A stretch of DNA of 64,000 nucleotides, taken from positions 1,550,001 through 1,614,000 of the forward strand of contig NZ_CP010681.1 in the NCBI RefSeq assembly GCF_002407245.1, in the 5' to 3' direction. How positions within the stretch are numbered: position 1 is the stretch's first letter; every line of letters starts with the position of its first letter. The stretch is from Phaeobacter piscinae. Its GTDB lineage: Bacteria > Pseudomonadota > Alphaproteobacteria > Rhodobacterales > Rhodobacteraceae. The notes under the pieces are model-generated. The model did no database searches, was not told the DNA's origin, and worked only from the letters and a program-made list of their open reading frames with translations. Of this stretch, positions 11,032-19,672 are shown piece after piece. The position numbers and the translations under genes are program-made.

Positions 11032-11787
11032 TTAGGTGTCCATAACGTACATCTGGTTGTGTAAAGCAGCCTTGAGAACCGCATGAGCTGTCGTTTCAAC
11101 GGCCAGGGACTCGCGCGCAAGACGTAGGTGTTTTTCGACGGTTGCAGGCGTCAACCCCATCAGCAACGCAATGTCTTGGGTGGTTTTGCCGTCGCCAACC
11201 CACTGTAATGCCTCGCGCTGACGTTTTGTCAGGCTGCGGTTTGGGGGATCATAGGGCATGGTCAGGATTTTCAGATGCGCGACATTGTTCATCAATATGA
11301 TGTCATGCCCGTCCTTTGCCCAGATCTCGTCGATGTCATCCTGGCTCAGGCCTTCCTCGGCCGCCAGTGAAATCGCCCCTTTGAAGCGTTGGGAGGTTGA
11401 ATAAAAACTGACCGTGTAACCAGCCCGCACGCCCATGGCCGTGTTGAAATCGATCACTTTTTGGGCTTGCGGTGTCAGTGTTTGCTGCTCCAGCTGTTGC
11501 TGCACCATCCGCCAGCTGCCGGCCCCTTCGTTGTTCAACGCCCATTGCAGCATGGGAGCGTCGAAATAGAGGCCGGAATTGACAAACCCCTGCACATACT
11601 CCGTGCAATGGTTGGAGAGAATGACGAAATCTTCCGGATCCCCAAGGGACGTCTTGGTCTTGTGGCGTGTATAGCCGTAGATCAACCGATCAAAGCGATA
11701 GGCTTTCATCTGTTTGACGTGTTCCAGCCACAGCTCCTCAAGCGTCCGTGCGCCGCACAGAAAATTGAGATAGGCCCGAAGTTTCAT
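11032..11787 (-). CDS. LuxR-family regulator with autoinducer-binding domain
   Basis: A 251-residue transcription factor. Residues 15-165 look like an acyl-homoserine-lactone-binding domain (FDRLIYGYT, the FDAPMLQWAL block with conserved D-x-P-x-x-x-W spacing, RAGYTVSFYS). Residues about 186-245 are the LuxR helix-turn-helix (LTKRQREALQWVGDGKTTQD, then VEKHLRLARESL). No luxI-type synthase is near, so it is a LuxR solo in this window. Its ATG overlaps the aroQ stop codon by 4 nt, so both are translated from one mRNA. Ligand and targets are unknown. Confidence 0.88.
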   Translation of the reverse strand: MKLRAYLNFLCGARTLEELWLEHVKQMKAYRFDRLIYGYTRHKTKTSLGDPEDFVILSNHCTEYVQGFVNSGLYFDAPMLQWALNNEGAGSWRMVQQQLEQQTLTPQAQKVIDFNTAMGVRAGYTVSFYSTSQRFKGAISLAAEEGLSQDDIDEIWAKDGHDIILMNNVAHLKILTMPYDPPNRSLTKRQREALQWVGDGKTTQDIALLMGLTPATVEKHLRLARESLAVETTAHAVLKAALHNQMYVMDT

Positions 11788-12245
11788 CCCGCAGTGTCTT
11801 TGTCCAGATGGGCGCGCAGCGCGTCCAGTGCCATGATATACCCCTGCGTGCCAAAGCCGCAGATCTGCCCCAGCGCTGCCCGCGCGAGATAAGAGCGGTG
11901 GCGAAAATCCTCACGTGCATGGATGTTTGAGAGGTGAACCTCAACCACTGGCAGCCCAATCGAGAAGATCGCATCCATCAACGCGATGGAGGTATGTGTA
12001 TAGGCGCCTGCATTGAGGATCACGCCGCCGTAAACGCCCCGCGCTCGGTGCAACGCATCAAGCAGAGCCCCCTCATGATTCGACTGCTCGCAGCTCACGG
12101 AGAGACCGATGGACTGCCCGTGTTCGACACAACGCTGTTCGACCATGGCGAGCGTCTCGCGGCCATAGACTTCCGGTTGACGGGTGCCAAGCAGGTTGAG
12201 ATTGGGGCCGTTCAAAACCAGGATGGTGTGCATGTTGGTATCCAC
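11784..12245 (-). CDS. aroQ: Type II 3-dehydroquinate dehydratase
   Basis: A 153-residue dodecameric-type enzyme converting 3-dehydroquinate to 3-dehydroshikimate in the shikimate pathway. Motifs are NGPNLNLLGTRQPEVYG (catalytic Tyr, Y27), SCEQSNHEGALLD, LNAGAYTHTSIAL and VEVHLSNIHAREDFRHRS. The start could also be M5 (12233), which would give a length nearer the family norm. The usual NPGAYTH is NAGAYTH here. It is the first gene of an overlapping pair with the luxR-type gene, an unusual partner for a biosynthetic enzyme. Confidence 0.94.
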   Translation of the reverse strand: MDTNMHTILVLNGPNLNLLGTRQPEVYGRETLAMVEQRCVEHGQSIGLSVSCEQSNHEGALLDALHRARGVYGGVILNAGAYTHTSIALMDAIFSIGLPVVEVHLSNIHAREDFRHRSYLARAALGQICGFGTQGYIMALDALRAHLDKDTAG

Positions 12246-12331
12246 TTGTTCTTATGATGCCCTGGCTGCGCGGGCCGTCAGTTTAACTGCTGCGACAGGA
12301 ACTTACAGGCTGGTCATCAGCGTTTTGGGAA

Positions 12332-12343
12332 CGCTCCGGAGCG
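12332..12343. promoter_or_regulatory. Perfect 12-bp palindrome upstream of aroQ-luxR
   Basis: CGCTCCGGAGCG lies about 90 bp upstream of the aroQ start in the gap shared with the qor-like gene's 3' end. It is a possible operator. It is shorter than a typical 18-20 bp lux box, so assignment to the LuxR protein is a guess. Confidence 0.3.
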
Positions 12344-12469
12344 ATGTGCCGGCCGGAGACATTCAACTCCACGATTGGCGGTCAGCGTCCTGTAGTTGGC
12401 TCATATTGATATATCTTTCAGGATGATATGCAAGCCAGCTAACGCTAACGTTGTGCGGGTGTGCCTGTT

Positions 12470-13471
12470 TCACTCAGGCGTATTTGTCAGGATGATCTTT
12501 CCCAGCACGCTCCGGCTTTGCATCTCCGTCAGTGCGGTTGCCGCGTCGCTCATCGGGTAGGCCGCATGCACACGGGGCCGGATCTTGCCGCTGCGATAGA
12601 GCTCAAACAGCTCCTCCACATTGCGCAGGTGCTGCACTGGGTCGCGTTGCACGGCAGCGCCCCAAAAGACCCCAACAATCTGACAACCTTTCAGCAGGGG
12701 CAGGTTCATCGGGATCTTTGGGATGCCTGCCGCAAAGCCGATAACGAGATAGCGGCCCTGCCAGCCCATGGCGCGCAGCGCAGGCTCCGCATAAGGACCA
12801 CCCACCGCATCATAGACCACATCCACACCCGCTTTCCCTGCCAGGGCTTTGATATTTTTACCAAAGCTGATCTGATCTTCCTTGTCCGGCGCATGGCCAT
12901 AGATCACCGTGGCATCCGCGCCGATATCCTGGCAGAACGCTGCTTTTTCGGCGGAGGACACGGCAGCAATAACGCGCGCGCCCGCTGCTTTGGCCAGCTC
13001 TACCGCAGCAGATCCAACACCACCGGCGGCGCCGAGGACCAGCACGGTTTCGCCCGATTGTAGATTCGCGCGCTCCTTCAGGGCGTGATGCGATGTGCCA
13101 TAGGTGAAGACAAACCCGGCGGCATCCAGATCGGACATTTGATCCGGGATCCGGATCGCACTGGCGGCTGGGATCGCGATATGGGTGGCAAAGCCGCCAT
13201 AGCCTGTCAGCGCCAGAACCCGATCTCCGATCTTGTGGCCCTGAACCTCAGGACCAATGGCGATGATTTCTCCCGCGATCTCTCCGCCGGGCGCAAAGGG
13301 TCGGGGCGGTTTGATTTGATACAGATCCTGGATCATCAGCGTATCTGGGTAATTCACGCTGGCGGCATGGATTTTGACCAACACCTCCTGGGCCCCGGGT
13401 TGGGGGCAGTCCTGCGCGCTCCACTGCAGGGTTTCGGGGCCGCCCGGAGCGGTTGAGAGCATGGCGTGCAT
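12470..13471 (-). CDS. NADPH:quinone oxidoreductase-like zinc-independent MDR protein
   Basis: A 333-residue medium-chain dehydrogenase/reductase. The N-terminal GroES-like domain contains VKIHAASVNYPDTLMIQ (no zinc-ligand cysteine) and PGGEIAGEIIAIGPEVQGHK. The nucleotide-binding domain has VLVLGAAGGVGSAAVELAKA. It probably reduces quinones or enones with NADPH. The ATG at 13471 (MHAMLSTAPGG) has AGGA nine bases upstream; the longer frame from 13519 has no such site. It diverges from the nitronate monooxygenase gene across about 160 bp and may belong functionally to that cluster. Confidence 0.88.
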   Translation of the reverse strand: MHAMLSTAPGGPETLQWSAQDCPQPGAQEVLVKIHAASVNYPDTLMIQDLYQIKPPRPFAPGGEIAGEIIAIGPEVQGHKIGDRVLALTGYGGFATHIAIPAASAIRIPDQMSDLDAAGFVFTYGTSHHALKERANLQSGETVLVLGAAGGVGSAAVELAKAAGARVIAAVSSAEKAAFCQDIGADATVIYGHAPDKEDQISFGKNIKALAGKAGVDVVYDAVGGPYAEPALRAMGWQGRYLVIGFAAGIPKIPMNLPLLKGCQIVGVFWGAAVQRDPVQHLRNVEELFELYRSGKIRPRVHAAYPMSDAATALTEMQSRSVLGKIILTNTPE

Positions 13472-13634
13472 GGCTGAGTGTCCTGTCATGATGCCCAAGC
13501 GGGCCCGTTGTGACGTCAAGTCTTCTGTGTGGATCTTACGTTGTCAATGAAATTGCGAAATGCAATTCTGCTCTGCGATAGATCTGTTTTCTGGCCGGAA
13601 AGCGGCGTGAGATATGCTGGATAAAGGATTGGAA

Positions 13635-14657
13635 ATGAAGGAAACTCGCCTCACATTGGGTGGGCAGCCTATGCCTGATGCCCTGCAGAGACTGCGCTTG
13701 CCGATGATCGGTGCGCCGCTGTTTATCATATCGGTGCCAGAGCTGGTCATTGCGCAATGCAAGGCCGGCATCGTGGGGTCCTTTCCCGCACTGAATGCGC
13801 GTGGGGCCGAGGGCGAACCACCGCTGCTGGAGGTCTGGCTGCAGCAGATCACCGAGGAATTGGACAGGCACAACCAAGACAACCCGGATCGCCCTGCGGC
13901 ACCGTTTGCGGTAAACCAGATCGTGCATCGCTCCAATACGCGGTTGGAGCGCGATCTTGAGATTTGTCACCGCTGGAAGGTGCCGCTTTGGATCACGTCA
14001 CTTGGGGCGCGGCCCGAGGTGAATGAGGCCGCCCATGGTTGCGGCGGCGTTGTGCTGCATGATGTGATCAACAACCGTTTTGCCCGGAAGGCGATTGAGA
14101 AAGGCGCCGACGGTTTGATCGCGGTCGCCGCCGGGGCAGGTGGCCATGCGGGTCAGCAATCTCCGCTTGCACTGATTAGCGAAATTCGCAGCTGGTTTAA
14201 GGGGCCACTTGCGCTGTCAGGCGCGGTTGCCAATGGTCCGTCGCTGCTTGCTGCGCGGGCGTTGGGGGCCGATTTCGGATATGTGGGCTCCCCGTTTATC
14301 GCCACGGAAGAGGCGAATGCACAGCAGGGCTACAAGCAGATGATTGTCGATAGCGCTGCGGATGACATTGTTTATTCATCATTGTTTACAGGGGTTTCTG
14401 GAAACTACCTGCGTGGGTCAATCCAGAACGCAGGACTTGATCCTGACAATCTGGAGAGTGCGGATGCAAGCGCGATGAATTTCGCTGGCGGGTCTTCCAA
14501 GCCCAAGGCCTGGAAGGAAATCTGGGGTTCTGGTCAGGGCATTGGTGCCATCAGGGATGTCCGCCCGGCGGGTGCGCTGGTGGATGAGATTGCCGCCAAT
14601 TATGACGCTGCCGGGCGACGGTTGGCGGCTGAGTTCACATTGGCTGGGGCGCACTGA
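13635..14657 (+). CDS. Nitronate monooxygenase family flavoprotein
   Basis: A 340-residue FMN-binding TIM barrel of the nitronate monooxygenase (2-nitropropane dioxygenase) family. Visible segments are LPMIGAPLFIISVPELVIAQ, the phosphate-binding AVAAGAGGHAGQQSPLALI and GADFGYVGSPFIATEEA. Such enzymes oxidise nitronates such as propionate 3-nitronate, and some reduce quinones. The ATG at 13635 has AAAGGA seven bases upstream. Its stop overlaps the next start (TGATG), so it leads an operon with the APH-like kinase and probably the IclR gene. Confidence 0.88.
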   Translation: MKETRLTLGGQPMPDALQRLRLPMIGAPLFIISVPELVIAQCKAGIVGSFPALNARGAEGEPPLLEVWLQQITEELDRHNQDNPDRPAAPFAVNQIVHRSNTRLERDLEICHRWKVPLWITSLGARPEVNEAAHGCGGVVLHDVINNRFARKAIEKGADGLIAVAAGAGGHAGQQSPLALISEIRSWFKGPLALSGAVANGPSLLAARALGADFGYVGSPFIATEEANAQQGYKQMIVDSAADDIVYSSLFTGVSGNYLRGSIQNAGLDPDNLESADASAMNFAGGSSKPKAWKEIWGSGQGIGAIRDVRPAGALVDEIAANYDAAGRRLAAEFTLAGAH

Positions 14658-15733
14658 TGGCATCGCAGACATCACCCGGAACCCCTGATGACAGCGGTAT
14701 GGAGGATCCCCTAGCGCTCAATCTCGGAGCTGTGCAGCGGTACATGCAAGGGCGTCTGCCCGGGTTCGACACGGAGATCACCGCCCGAAAGTTTCAGAAC
14801 GGCCAGTCAAACCCGACTTATCTGCTACAGACCGAGGCGGGCGCCTATGTTCTGCGACGCAAGCCGCCGGGCGTTCTGCTGAAATCTGCCCATGCGGTGG
14901 AGCGCGAGTTTCGCATGCAGATGGCGCTGCGGGACACTGGGGTTCCGGTCGCAAAGATGCATCATCTCTGTGAGGATGATGCCGTGATTGGATCATCTTT
15001 TTATGTTATGGAACATGTGGTTGGGAGAAACTTCTCAGATCCGACTTTGCCCGGTCTTCCCGCGAGTGATCGCGCTGCGGTGATGGATGAGATGAGCCGT
15101 GTTCTGGCGGCGCTGCACGATGTGGATGCCGCCACCGTCGGGCTGGCTGATTATGGGCCTGAGGGCAACTATTTTGAGCGTCAGCACGGTCGCTGGAGCA
15201 AGCAATACCGCTCCAGCGAGGTTGAAACCATCGCAGAGATGGACGAGTTGATCGCGGCACTGGGCGCACAGATGCCCGCTGATGACGCTCAGCGCGGGTT
15301 GGTACACGGCGACTACCGCATCGACAATATGATCTATGCAGCCGACGGGACAAACTGCCGGGCGGTTCTGGATTGGGAGCTGTCGACCATTGGCCACCCC
15401 TATGCAGACCTTGCCGGTGTCATCATGCAGTGGCAGATGCCACCCGGGCGTGAGGGGCGTGGGTTGGCCGGTGTCAATCGGCGCGATCTTGGTCTTCCAT
15501 CGGATCAAGAATTTATCGCAAGCTATTGCCAACGCAGAAATTTACCAGGAGTCGAAAATTTCGGCTATTACCTCTCTTTCAGTTTCTTCCGGATGGGGGC
15601 AATCCTTCAGGGGGTGCGCAAAAGAGGGCTTGATGGCAACGCCTCAAACCCCGAACATGCGGCGCGCCTTGGTGCGTTTGTGCCGGACTTCGCGCGCGCC
15701 GGGCTGGCGGCCTTGTCCCGGAAATTTGACTGA
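14657..15733 (+). CDS. APH-fold phosphotransferase (ACAD10/11 kinase-domain and LvaA-like)
   Basis: A 358-residue protein of the aminoglycoside phosphotransferase superfamily. Kinase features are FQNGQSNPTYLL (phosphate-binding loop), VHGDYRIDNMIY with HGD at 217-219 and N224, and AVLDWELSTIGHPYADLAG with D239. The layout matches the kinase domains fused to acyl-CoA dehydrogenases in ACAD10/11 and the stand-alone LvaA of levulinate catabolism, which phosphorylate 4-hydroxyacyl-CoA. That function is an inference; neighbouring enoyl-CoA hydratase and thioesterase genes agree. It is not expected to be an antibiotic-resistance gene. Confidence 0.85.
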   Translation: MASQTSPGTPDDSGMEDPLALNLGAVQRYMQGRLPGFDTEITARKFQNGQSNPTYLLQTEAGAYVLRRKPPGVLLKSAHAVEREFRMQMALRDTGVPVAKMHHLCEDDAVIGSSFYVMEHVVGRNFSDPTLPGLPASDRAAVMDEMSRVLAALHDVDAATVGLADYGPEGNYFERQHGRWSKQYRSSEVETIAEMDELIAALGAQMPADDAQRGLVHGDYRIDNMIYAADGTNCRAVLDWELSTIGHPYADLAGVIMQWQMPPGREGRGLAGVNRRDLGLPSDQEFIASYCQRRNLPGVENFGYYLSFSFFRMGAILQGVRKRGLDGNASNPEHAARLGAFVPDFARAGLAALSRKFD

Positions 15734-15757
15734 AGCGCATCTGAGACGGGACCGGAG

Positions 15758-16552
15758 ATGGACAGCGACAAGACGGCCACAGCGGATGGCGAAAAAGATC
15801 GAAATTTTGTCACCGCCCTGGCGCGGGGCCTCGATGTGTTGCGCGCGTTTCGCCGCAATGAGCTGGAGCTGACCAACACCGATCTGGCTGAACGCACGGG
15901 GCTGCCGAAACCAACCGTTTCGCGGCTAACCTATACGCTGTGCCAGCTGGGGTATCTGGTTCAGGACGGGCAGTCCGGCAATTACCGTTTGGGGGCAGGG
16001 GTGTTGCGTCTGGGCTATGGTGTCTTGGCCGGGATGGATATCAGCGACCGTGCATCGCAAATCCTCAGGGATCTGCGAAATGGCGAAAACTCATATATCA
16101 CCAGTGCATTGGGTGAGGCACATCATGCGGATGTCATCTACATTGCAGTGCATCGCTCTCGCGAAGATGTCTCGTTGGCGGCGCATGTCGGGATGCGGTT
16201 GCCGCTGTTTTACTCCGCCGTGGGCCGCGCGATCCTTGCCGGTATGTCACCGGATCAACGGGCCGAAAGCCTTCGGATTGCGGACGCGCTTGAACCAGAT
16301 GGAAGGCTCTCACGCCAGGACAGTCTGGGCCGGGCGCAGGACGAATATGCTGCCCGTGGCTTTTGTACCGGCTATGGTGATTGGCGGCCGGATGTGAACG
16401 GGATCGCGGTTCCGGTGGTGTCGCTGAACGGGATGCGCGTCTATGGGCTGAACGTTGGTGGCCCGTCCTTTCATGTAAGCCCGGATGTGCTTGAGACGGT
16501 CCATGCGGATCAGCTGATGTCTGCTGCAGAAACCCTGAGCATGCGACCGTAG
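15758..16552 (+). CDS. IclR-family transcriptional regulator
   Basis: A 264-residue regulator. The winged helix-turn-helix occupies residues about 20-85 (VTALARGLDVLRAFRRNELE, LTNTDLAERTGLPKPTVSRL). The C-terminal IclR effector domain follows, with VGMRLPLFYSAVGRAILAG and AARGFCTGYGDWRPDVNGIA. IclR proteins usually repress or activate a nearby catabolic operon and sense a small organic acid. It lies 24 bp after the kinase gene and 141 bp before the enoyl-CoA hydratase gene, so it probably controls this lipid-like island, perhaps including itself. Confidence 0.92.
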   Translation: MDSDKTATADGEKDRNFVTALARGLDVLRAFRRNELELTNTDLAERTGLPKPTVSRLTYTLCQLGYLVQDGQSGNYRLGAGVLRLGYGVLAGMDISDRASQILRDLRNGENSYITSALGEAHHADVIYIAVHRSREDVSLAAHVGMRLPLFYSAVGRAILAGMSPDQRAESLRIADALEPDGRLSRQDSLGRAQDEYAARGFCTGYGDWRPDVNGIAVPVVSLNGMRVYGLNVGGPSFHVSPDVLETVHADQLMSAAETLSMRP

Positions 16553-16693
16553 CGGTAACGCTTTGCCAAAGCTGCGATGTTAGGTGTCATGCGTGGTTCT
16601 ACGTAGGTCAAAATACTCGACCTTGCCGAACAAACTGCGCATGATAATCGAAACGGCTGGCAGCAGTGTCAGCGTCTAAGGGAAGACCCAGAA

Positions 16694-17446
16694 ATGACTG
16701 AGAGCGATTGGCTGATCCGGCACGCACATGGCGACGGGGTTGTCGAAATCAAACTGGCGCGCGCACCGGTCAATGCGCTATCGCCAGAGTTCCTCATGGA
16801 TTTCGCGGATGTTATCAATGAGATCGGCGAGGATCCTACTGTGCAGGCGCTGCTGCTGACCAGCGCCTTCAAGGTGTTTTCTGCAGGCCTTGACCTCAAG
16901 GTGGCGCGGGACTTGGATCTGGCCGGTCAGCGCGCCGCGGTGCGGGGGCTGAATGAGGCCTTTCTAGCGCTCTATGCCTGCCCGAAGCCGGTTGTCGCCG
17001 CCGTAAACGGCGCGGCAATAGCGGGTGGGCTGTTCTTTGTGCTTTGCAGTGATGTGCGGGTTGCCCAGGTGAAATCCAAGTTTGGTCTAGCAGAGGTGCA
17101 GGCCGGAGTTGATTTCCCCATTGCGCCATTGGAGATCGCCCGCGCGACGCTGAACCCGAATATCCAGCGACGGCTGATGATGACCGGGCAAACCATCGGT
17201 CCCATCGCTGCGCGGAACTTTAACATCGTGGATATCATTGCGGATGATGCGGAGGATCTGCTTGGCTATGCGCTGAAAGAAGCGCGCGCACTGGCAGAGC
17301 TGCCATCCGGAACCTATGCCGCGATCAAACAGCAGCTGCGCGGCGAAACAATTGCAAAGATCAGGTCCGCAATGGACGCAGAGGCTGAGGACCAGCCCTG
17401 GTTTACCGAAGAGACTGTCCCGGCGATGACCAAGATCATCGGCTAA
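16694..17446 (+). CDS. Enoyl-CoA hydratase/isomerase family protein
   Basis: A 250-residue crotonase-fold protein. The oxyanion-hole segments are LTSAFKVFSAGLDLK and AAVNGAAIAGGLFFVLCSDV. The region GLAEVQAGVDFP carries one candidate catalytic glutamate. The sequence is compatible with a hydratase or a 3,2-enoyl-CoA isomerase, and the substrate cannot be told. The C-terminal helices are complete. GGAAG lies upstream of the ATG. It precedes the serine hydrolase gene by 30 bp in the same direction. Confidence 0.88.
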   Translation: MTESDWLIRHAHGDGVVEIKLARAPVNALSPEFLMDFADVINEIGEDPTVQALLLTSAFKVFSAGLDLKVARDLDLAGQRAAVRGLNEAFLALYACPKPVVAAVNGAAIAGGLFFVLCSDVRVAQVKSKFGLAEVQAGVDFPIAPLEIARATLNPNIQRRLMMTGQTIGPIAARNFNIVDIIADDAEDLLGYALKEARALAELPSGTYAAIKQQLRGETIAKIRSAMDAEAEDQPWFTEETVPAMTKIIG

Positions 17447-17476
17447 ACTGCCAGATCACCGACAACAGGAGCCCCC

Positions 17477-18688
17477 ATGGACGCTGCGCGCCTTGAGCAC
17501 ATCAGGACATGGCAACACCGCTATGTGGATCAACGCAAATATGCCGGCAGTTCGCTGCTGATCAATCGCAATGGTGAAGAGCACTATTTCCACGCTGCGG
17601 GCCAGCGAAATATCGCGGAGGAACTGCCGTTCACCCGTGATACCGTGACGCGCATCTACTCAATGACCAAGCCGGTGACCTCGCTCGCGCTGATGCTGCT
17701 GTTGGAACGCGGCCTGGTCCATCTGGATATGCCTGTTTCTGAATTTCTTCCCGAATTCAAAGATATGCGCTGTCTTGTTGATGGTGCGACCGAGATTGCG
17801 CGGACCAAACCCTGTCGGTCGCCAACCCTGCATGAGCTGCTAACTCATACCAGTGGGCTGAGCTACCCGTTCAATCCCGGCATCCTGCCTGAAGAAATGT
17901 CGAAAACCGATTTGATGTTCAAACCCAGCCAGGGTGCCCTTGCGGCGCGGGTGGAGGAGTTGGCGGCACTGCCGTTGGCCTTTGAACCCGGCCAGCGGTG
18001 GGAATACTCCGTTGGTATCGACGTGATCGGCCGGGTGATTGAGGTCGTGACTGGAGAGAGCCTCGGCGCCATGCTGAAGCGGGAAATCTTTGACCCACTG
18101 GGCATGGACCGAACAGGTTTTCGCAGCTTGGAGATAACCGGTAACCTCTTGGCATCGCTCTATTCTCCGCTGAGCGGCGACGCGATGGCGCTGAATGACG
18201 CGCGACAGGGGGCTGACAGCCTGCGTCTGATTGATTCATACGACGACACCCCCTTCGACACCGCCGAGATGCACTCGGGCGGCGGCGGTCTTCTGAGTAC
18301 GATCGACGATTATATGCGCTTTGCCGAGCTGATCCGGCTGCGGGGGTCATTGGGTAAGGATCATCTGATCAGCCCGCAGATCGTTGATTTCATGTGTCAA
18401 AACCATCTGCCCGGTGACATCGCATCCATGGGACCGCAAAGTTTTGCGGAGCAACCGATGGACGGGATGGGGTTTGGCCTTGGCGGTGCGGTTGTGCTGG
18501 ATCCGGCCAGAGCGAGATGTCCCGGATCCGTTGGGGATTTCAGCTGGGGGGGTATGGCCTCGACCTTCTTCTGGGTTGATCCGATCCTAGACTTGAGTGT
18601 TGTCTTTTTTACGCAGCTCGCACCGTCTAGTTCTTATTCGTCGCGGGCGGAGCTGAAGGCGCTGGTCCATGGCGCCGTAACGCGTTAA
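17477..18688 (+). CDS. Serine hydrolase of the beta-lactamase / EstB esterase family
   Basis: A 403-residue class C beta-lactamase-fold protein. The catalytic S-x-x-K is S62-M-T-K65 in RIYSMTKPVTSLALML. The second motif tyrosine is Y177 in WEYSVGIDVIGRVIE, the variant typical of esterases rather than penicillinases. HTSGLSYPF and GGGGLLSTIDDYMRF are further family marks. There is no signal peptide, so a cytoplasmic esterase or lactonase fits the surrounding acyl-CoA genes better than antibiotic hydrolysis. The start has AGGAGCCCCC before ATG. Confidence 0.87.
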   Translation: MDAARLEHIRTWQHRYVDQRKYAGSSLLINRNGEEHYFHAAGQRNIAEELPFTRDTVTRIYSMTKPVTSLALMLLLERGLVHLDMPVSEFLPEFKDMRCLVDGATEIARTKPCRSPTLHELLTHTSGLSYPFNPGILPEEMSKTDLMFKPSQGALAARVEELAALPLAFEPGQRWEYSVGIDVIGRVIEVVTGESLGAMLKREIFDPLGMDRTGFRSLEITGNLLASLYSPLSGDAMALNDARQGADSLRLIDSYDDTPFDTAEMHSGGGGLLSTIDDYMRFAELIRLRGSLGKDHLISPQIVDFMCQNHLPGDIASMGPQSFAEQPMDGMGFGLGGAVVLDPARARCPGSVGDFSWGGMASTFFWVDPILDLSVVFFTQLAPSSSYSSRAELKALVHGAVTR

Positions 18689-18769
18689 GGCTGCTGTCCA
18701 GCCAGACGATCAGGGCAGGGCGGTTGACCGCAGCGGCCCGCCTGATGTCACATTAACAGGAACAGATAG

Positions 18770-19636
18770 ATGCCTGATGCAGCTGAGATTTTGCTCAATT
18801 TACTTGATTTGGAAGAGCTTGATCGCAATCTCTATCGCGGTATTGGGTCCGGCGGCGAAACACCGACGCGGATCTACGGCGGCCAAGTGATCGCGCAGGC
18901 TTTGATGGCGGCTTATTCCACTGTTGAGGACAGGCTGTGCCATTCGCTGCATGCCTATTTCATCCGCCCCGGTGATCCGTCAAAACCAGTGATATACGCG
19001 GTTGATCCTGCGCGCGATGGTGGTAGCTTCACAACCCGACGTGTGACAGCTTTGCAAAACGGCAAACAAATCCTCAATTTGGCGGCGTCCTTCCACATTG
19101 AGGAACCGGGGTGGCAGCATCAACATGAGATCCCCGAGGTGAAGACGCCAGACGCATTGGTGTCCCGCGATGTTCTCCTGCGTCAGCTTGCCCCGAAACT
19201 GGACAGCCGTTTACGCGTCGAATTCACACGAGAGCGTCCGTTTGAGATTCGAGATGTTGAGCCACGCGATCCGATAAACCCGGATAAATGTAGCGATATC
19301 AATCATATGTGGATTAGAATGAAGGCGGCAAAGGGCGCCACGCCACAGCTGCAGCATGTGCTGATGGCCTATGTCTCCGACTACGGGTTATTGGGGTCAG
19401 CGCTGCGACCGCACGGTCTGAGTTTTGTGAAAGGTCAGGCCATGACGGCTAGCCTTGATCATGCGATGTGGTTCCACGCCCCGGTGCAATTTGACAACTG
19501 GCATCTTTACACGATGGACTCACCATTTGCCGGTGGCGGTCGCGGATTCAACCGTGGCTCAATCTTCACACAGGACGGCCAACTGGTTGCCAGTGTTGCA
19601 CAGGAAGGGCTGATGCGCCCGATCGCCAAGTCCTGA
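18770..19636 (+). CDS. tesB: Acyl-CoA thioesterase II
   Basis: A 288-residue double-hotdog thioesterase that cleaves medium- and long-chain acyl-CoA. The N-terminal hotdog has RIYGGQVIAQALMAAYSTV and LHAYFIRPGDPSKPVIYAVD. The C-terminal half carries MTASLDHAMWFHAP with the conserved Asp, and GRGFNRGSIFTQDGQLVAS with ASVAQEGLMRP containing the conserved Gln. The length equals E. coli TesB. AGGAACAGATAG precedes the ATG. It is the last + strand gene of the island and converges on the SDR gene. Confidence 0.93.
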   Translation: MPDAAEILLNLLDLEELDRNLYRGIGSGGETPTRIYGGQVIAQALMAAYSTVEDRLCHSLHAYFIRPGDPSKPVIYAVDPARDGGSFTTRRVTALQNGKQILNLAASFHIEEPGWQHQHEIPEVKTPDALVSRDVLLRQLAPKLDSRLRVEFTRERPFEIRDVEPRDPINPDKCSDINHMWIRMKAAKGATPQLQHVLMAYVSDYGLLGSALRPHGLSFVKGQAMTASLDHAMWFHAPVQFDNWHLYTMDSPFAGGGRGFNRGSIFTQDGQLVASVAQEGLMRPIAKS

Positions 19637-19672
19637 ACCACTGTGTAGTTGGGCCGAAAGCCCTGGAATCAT

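Noticed and set aside
14657..15733. An aminoglycoside resistance gene, from the APH fold
   Set aside because: The length, context and motif layout fit the acyl-CoA-linked kinase group better than resistance enzymes.
17477..18688. A beta-lactamase resistance gene
   Set aside because: It has no signal peptide and carries the Y-S-V esterase-type second motif, and it lies among acyl-CoA genes.
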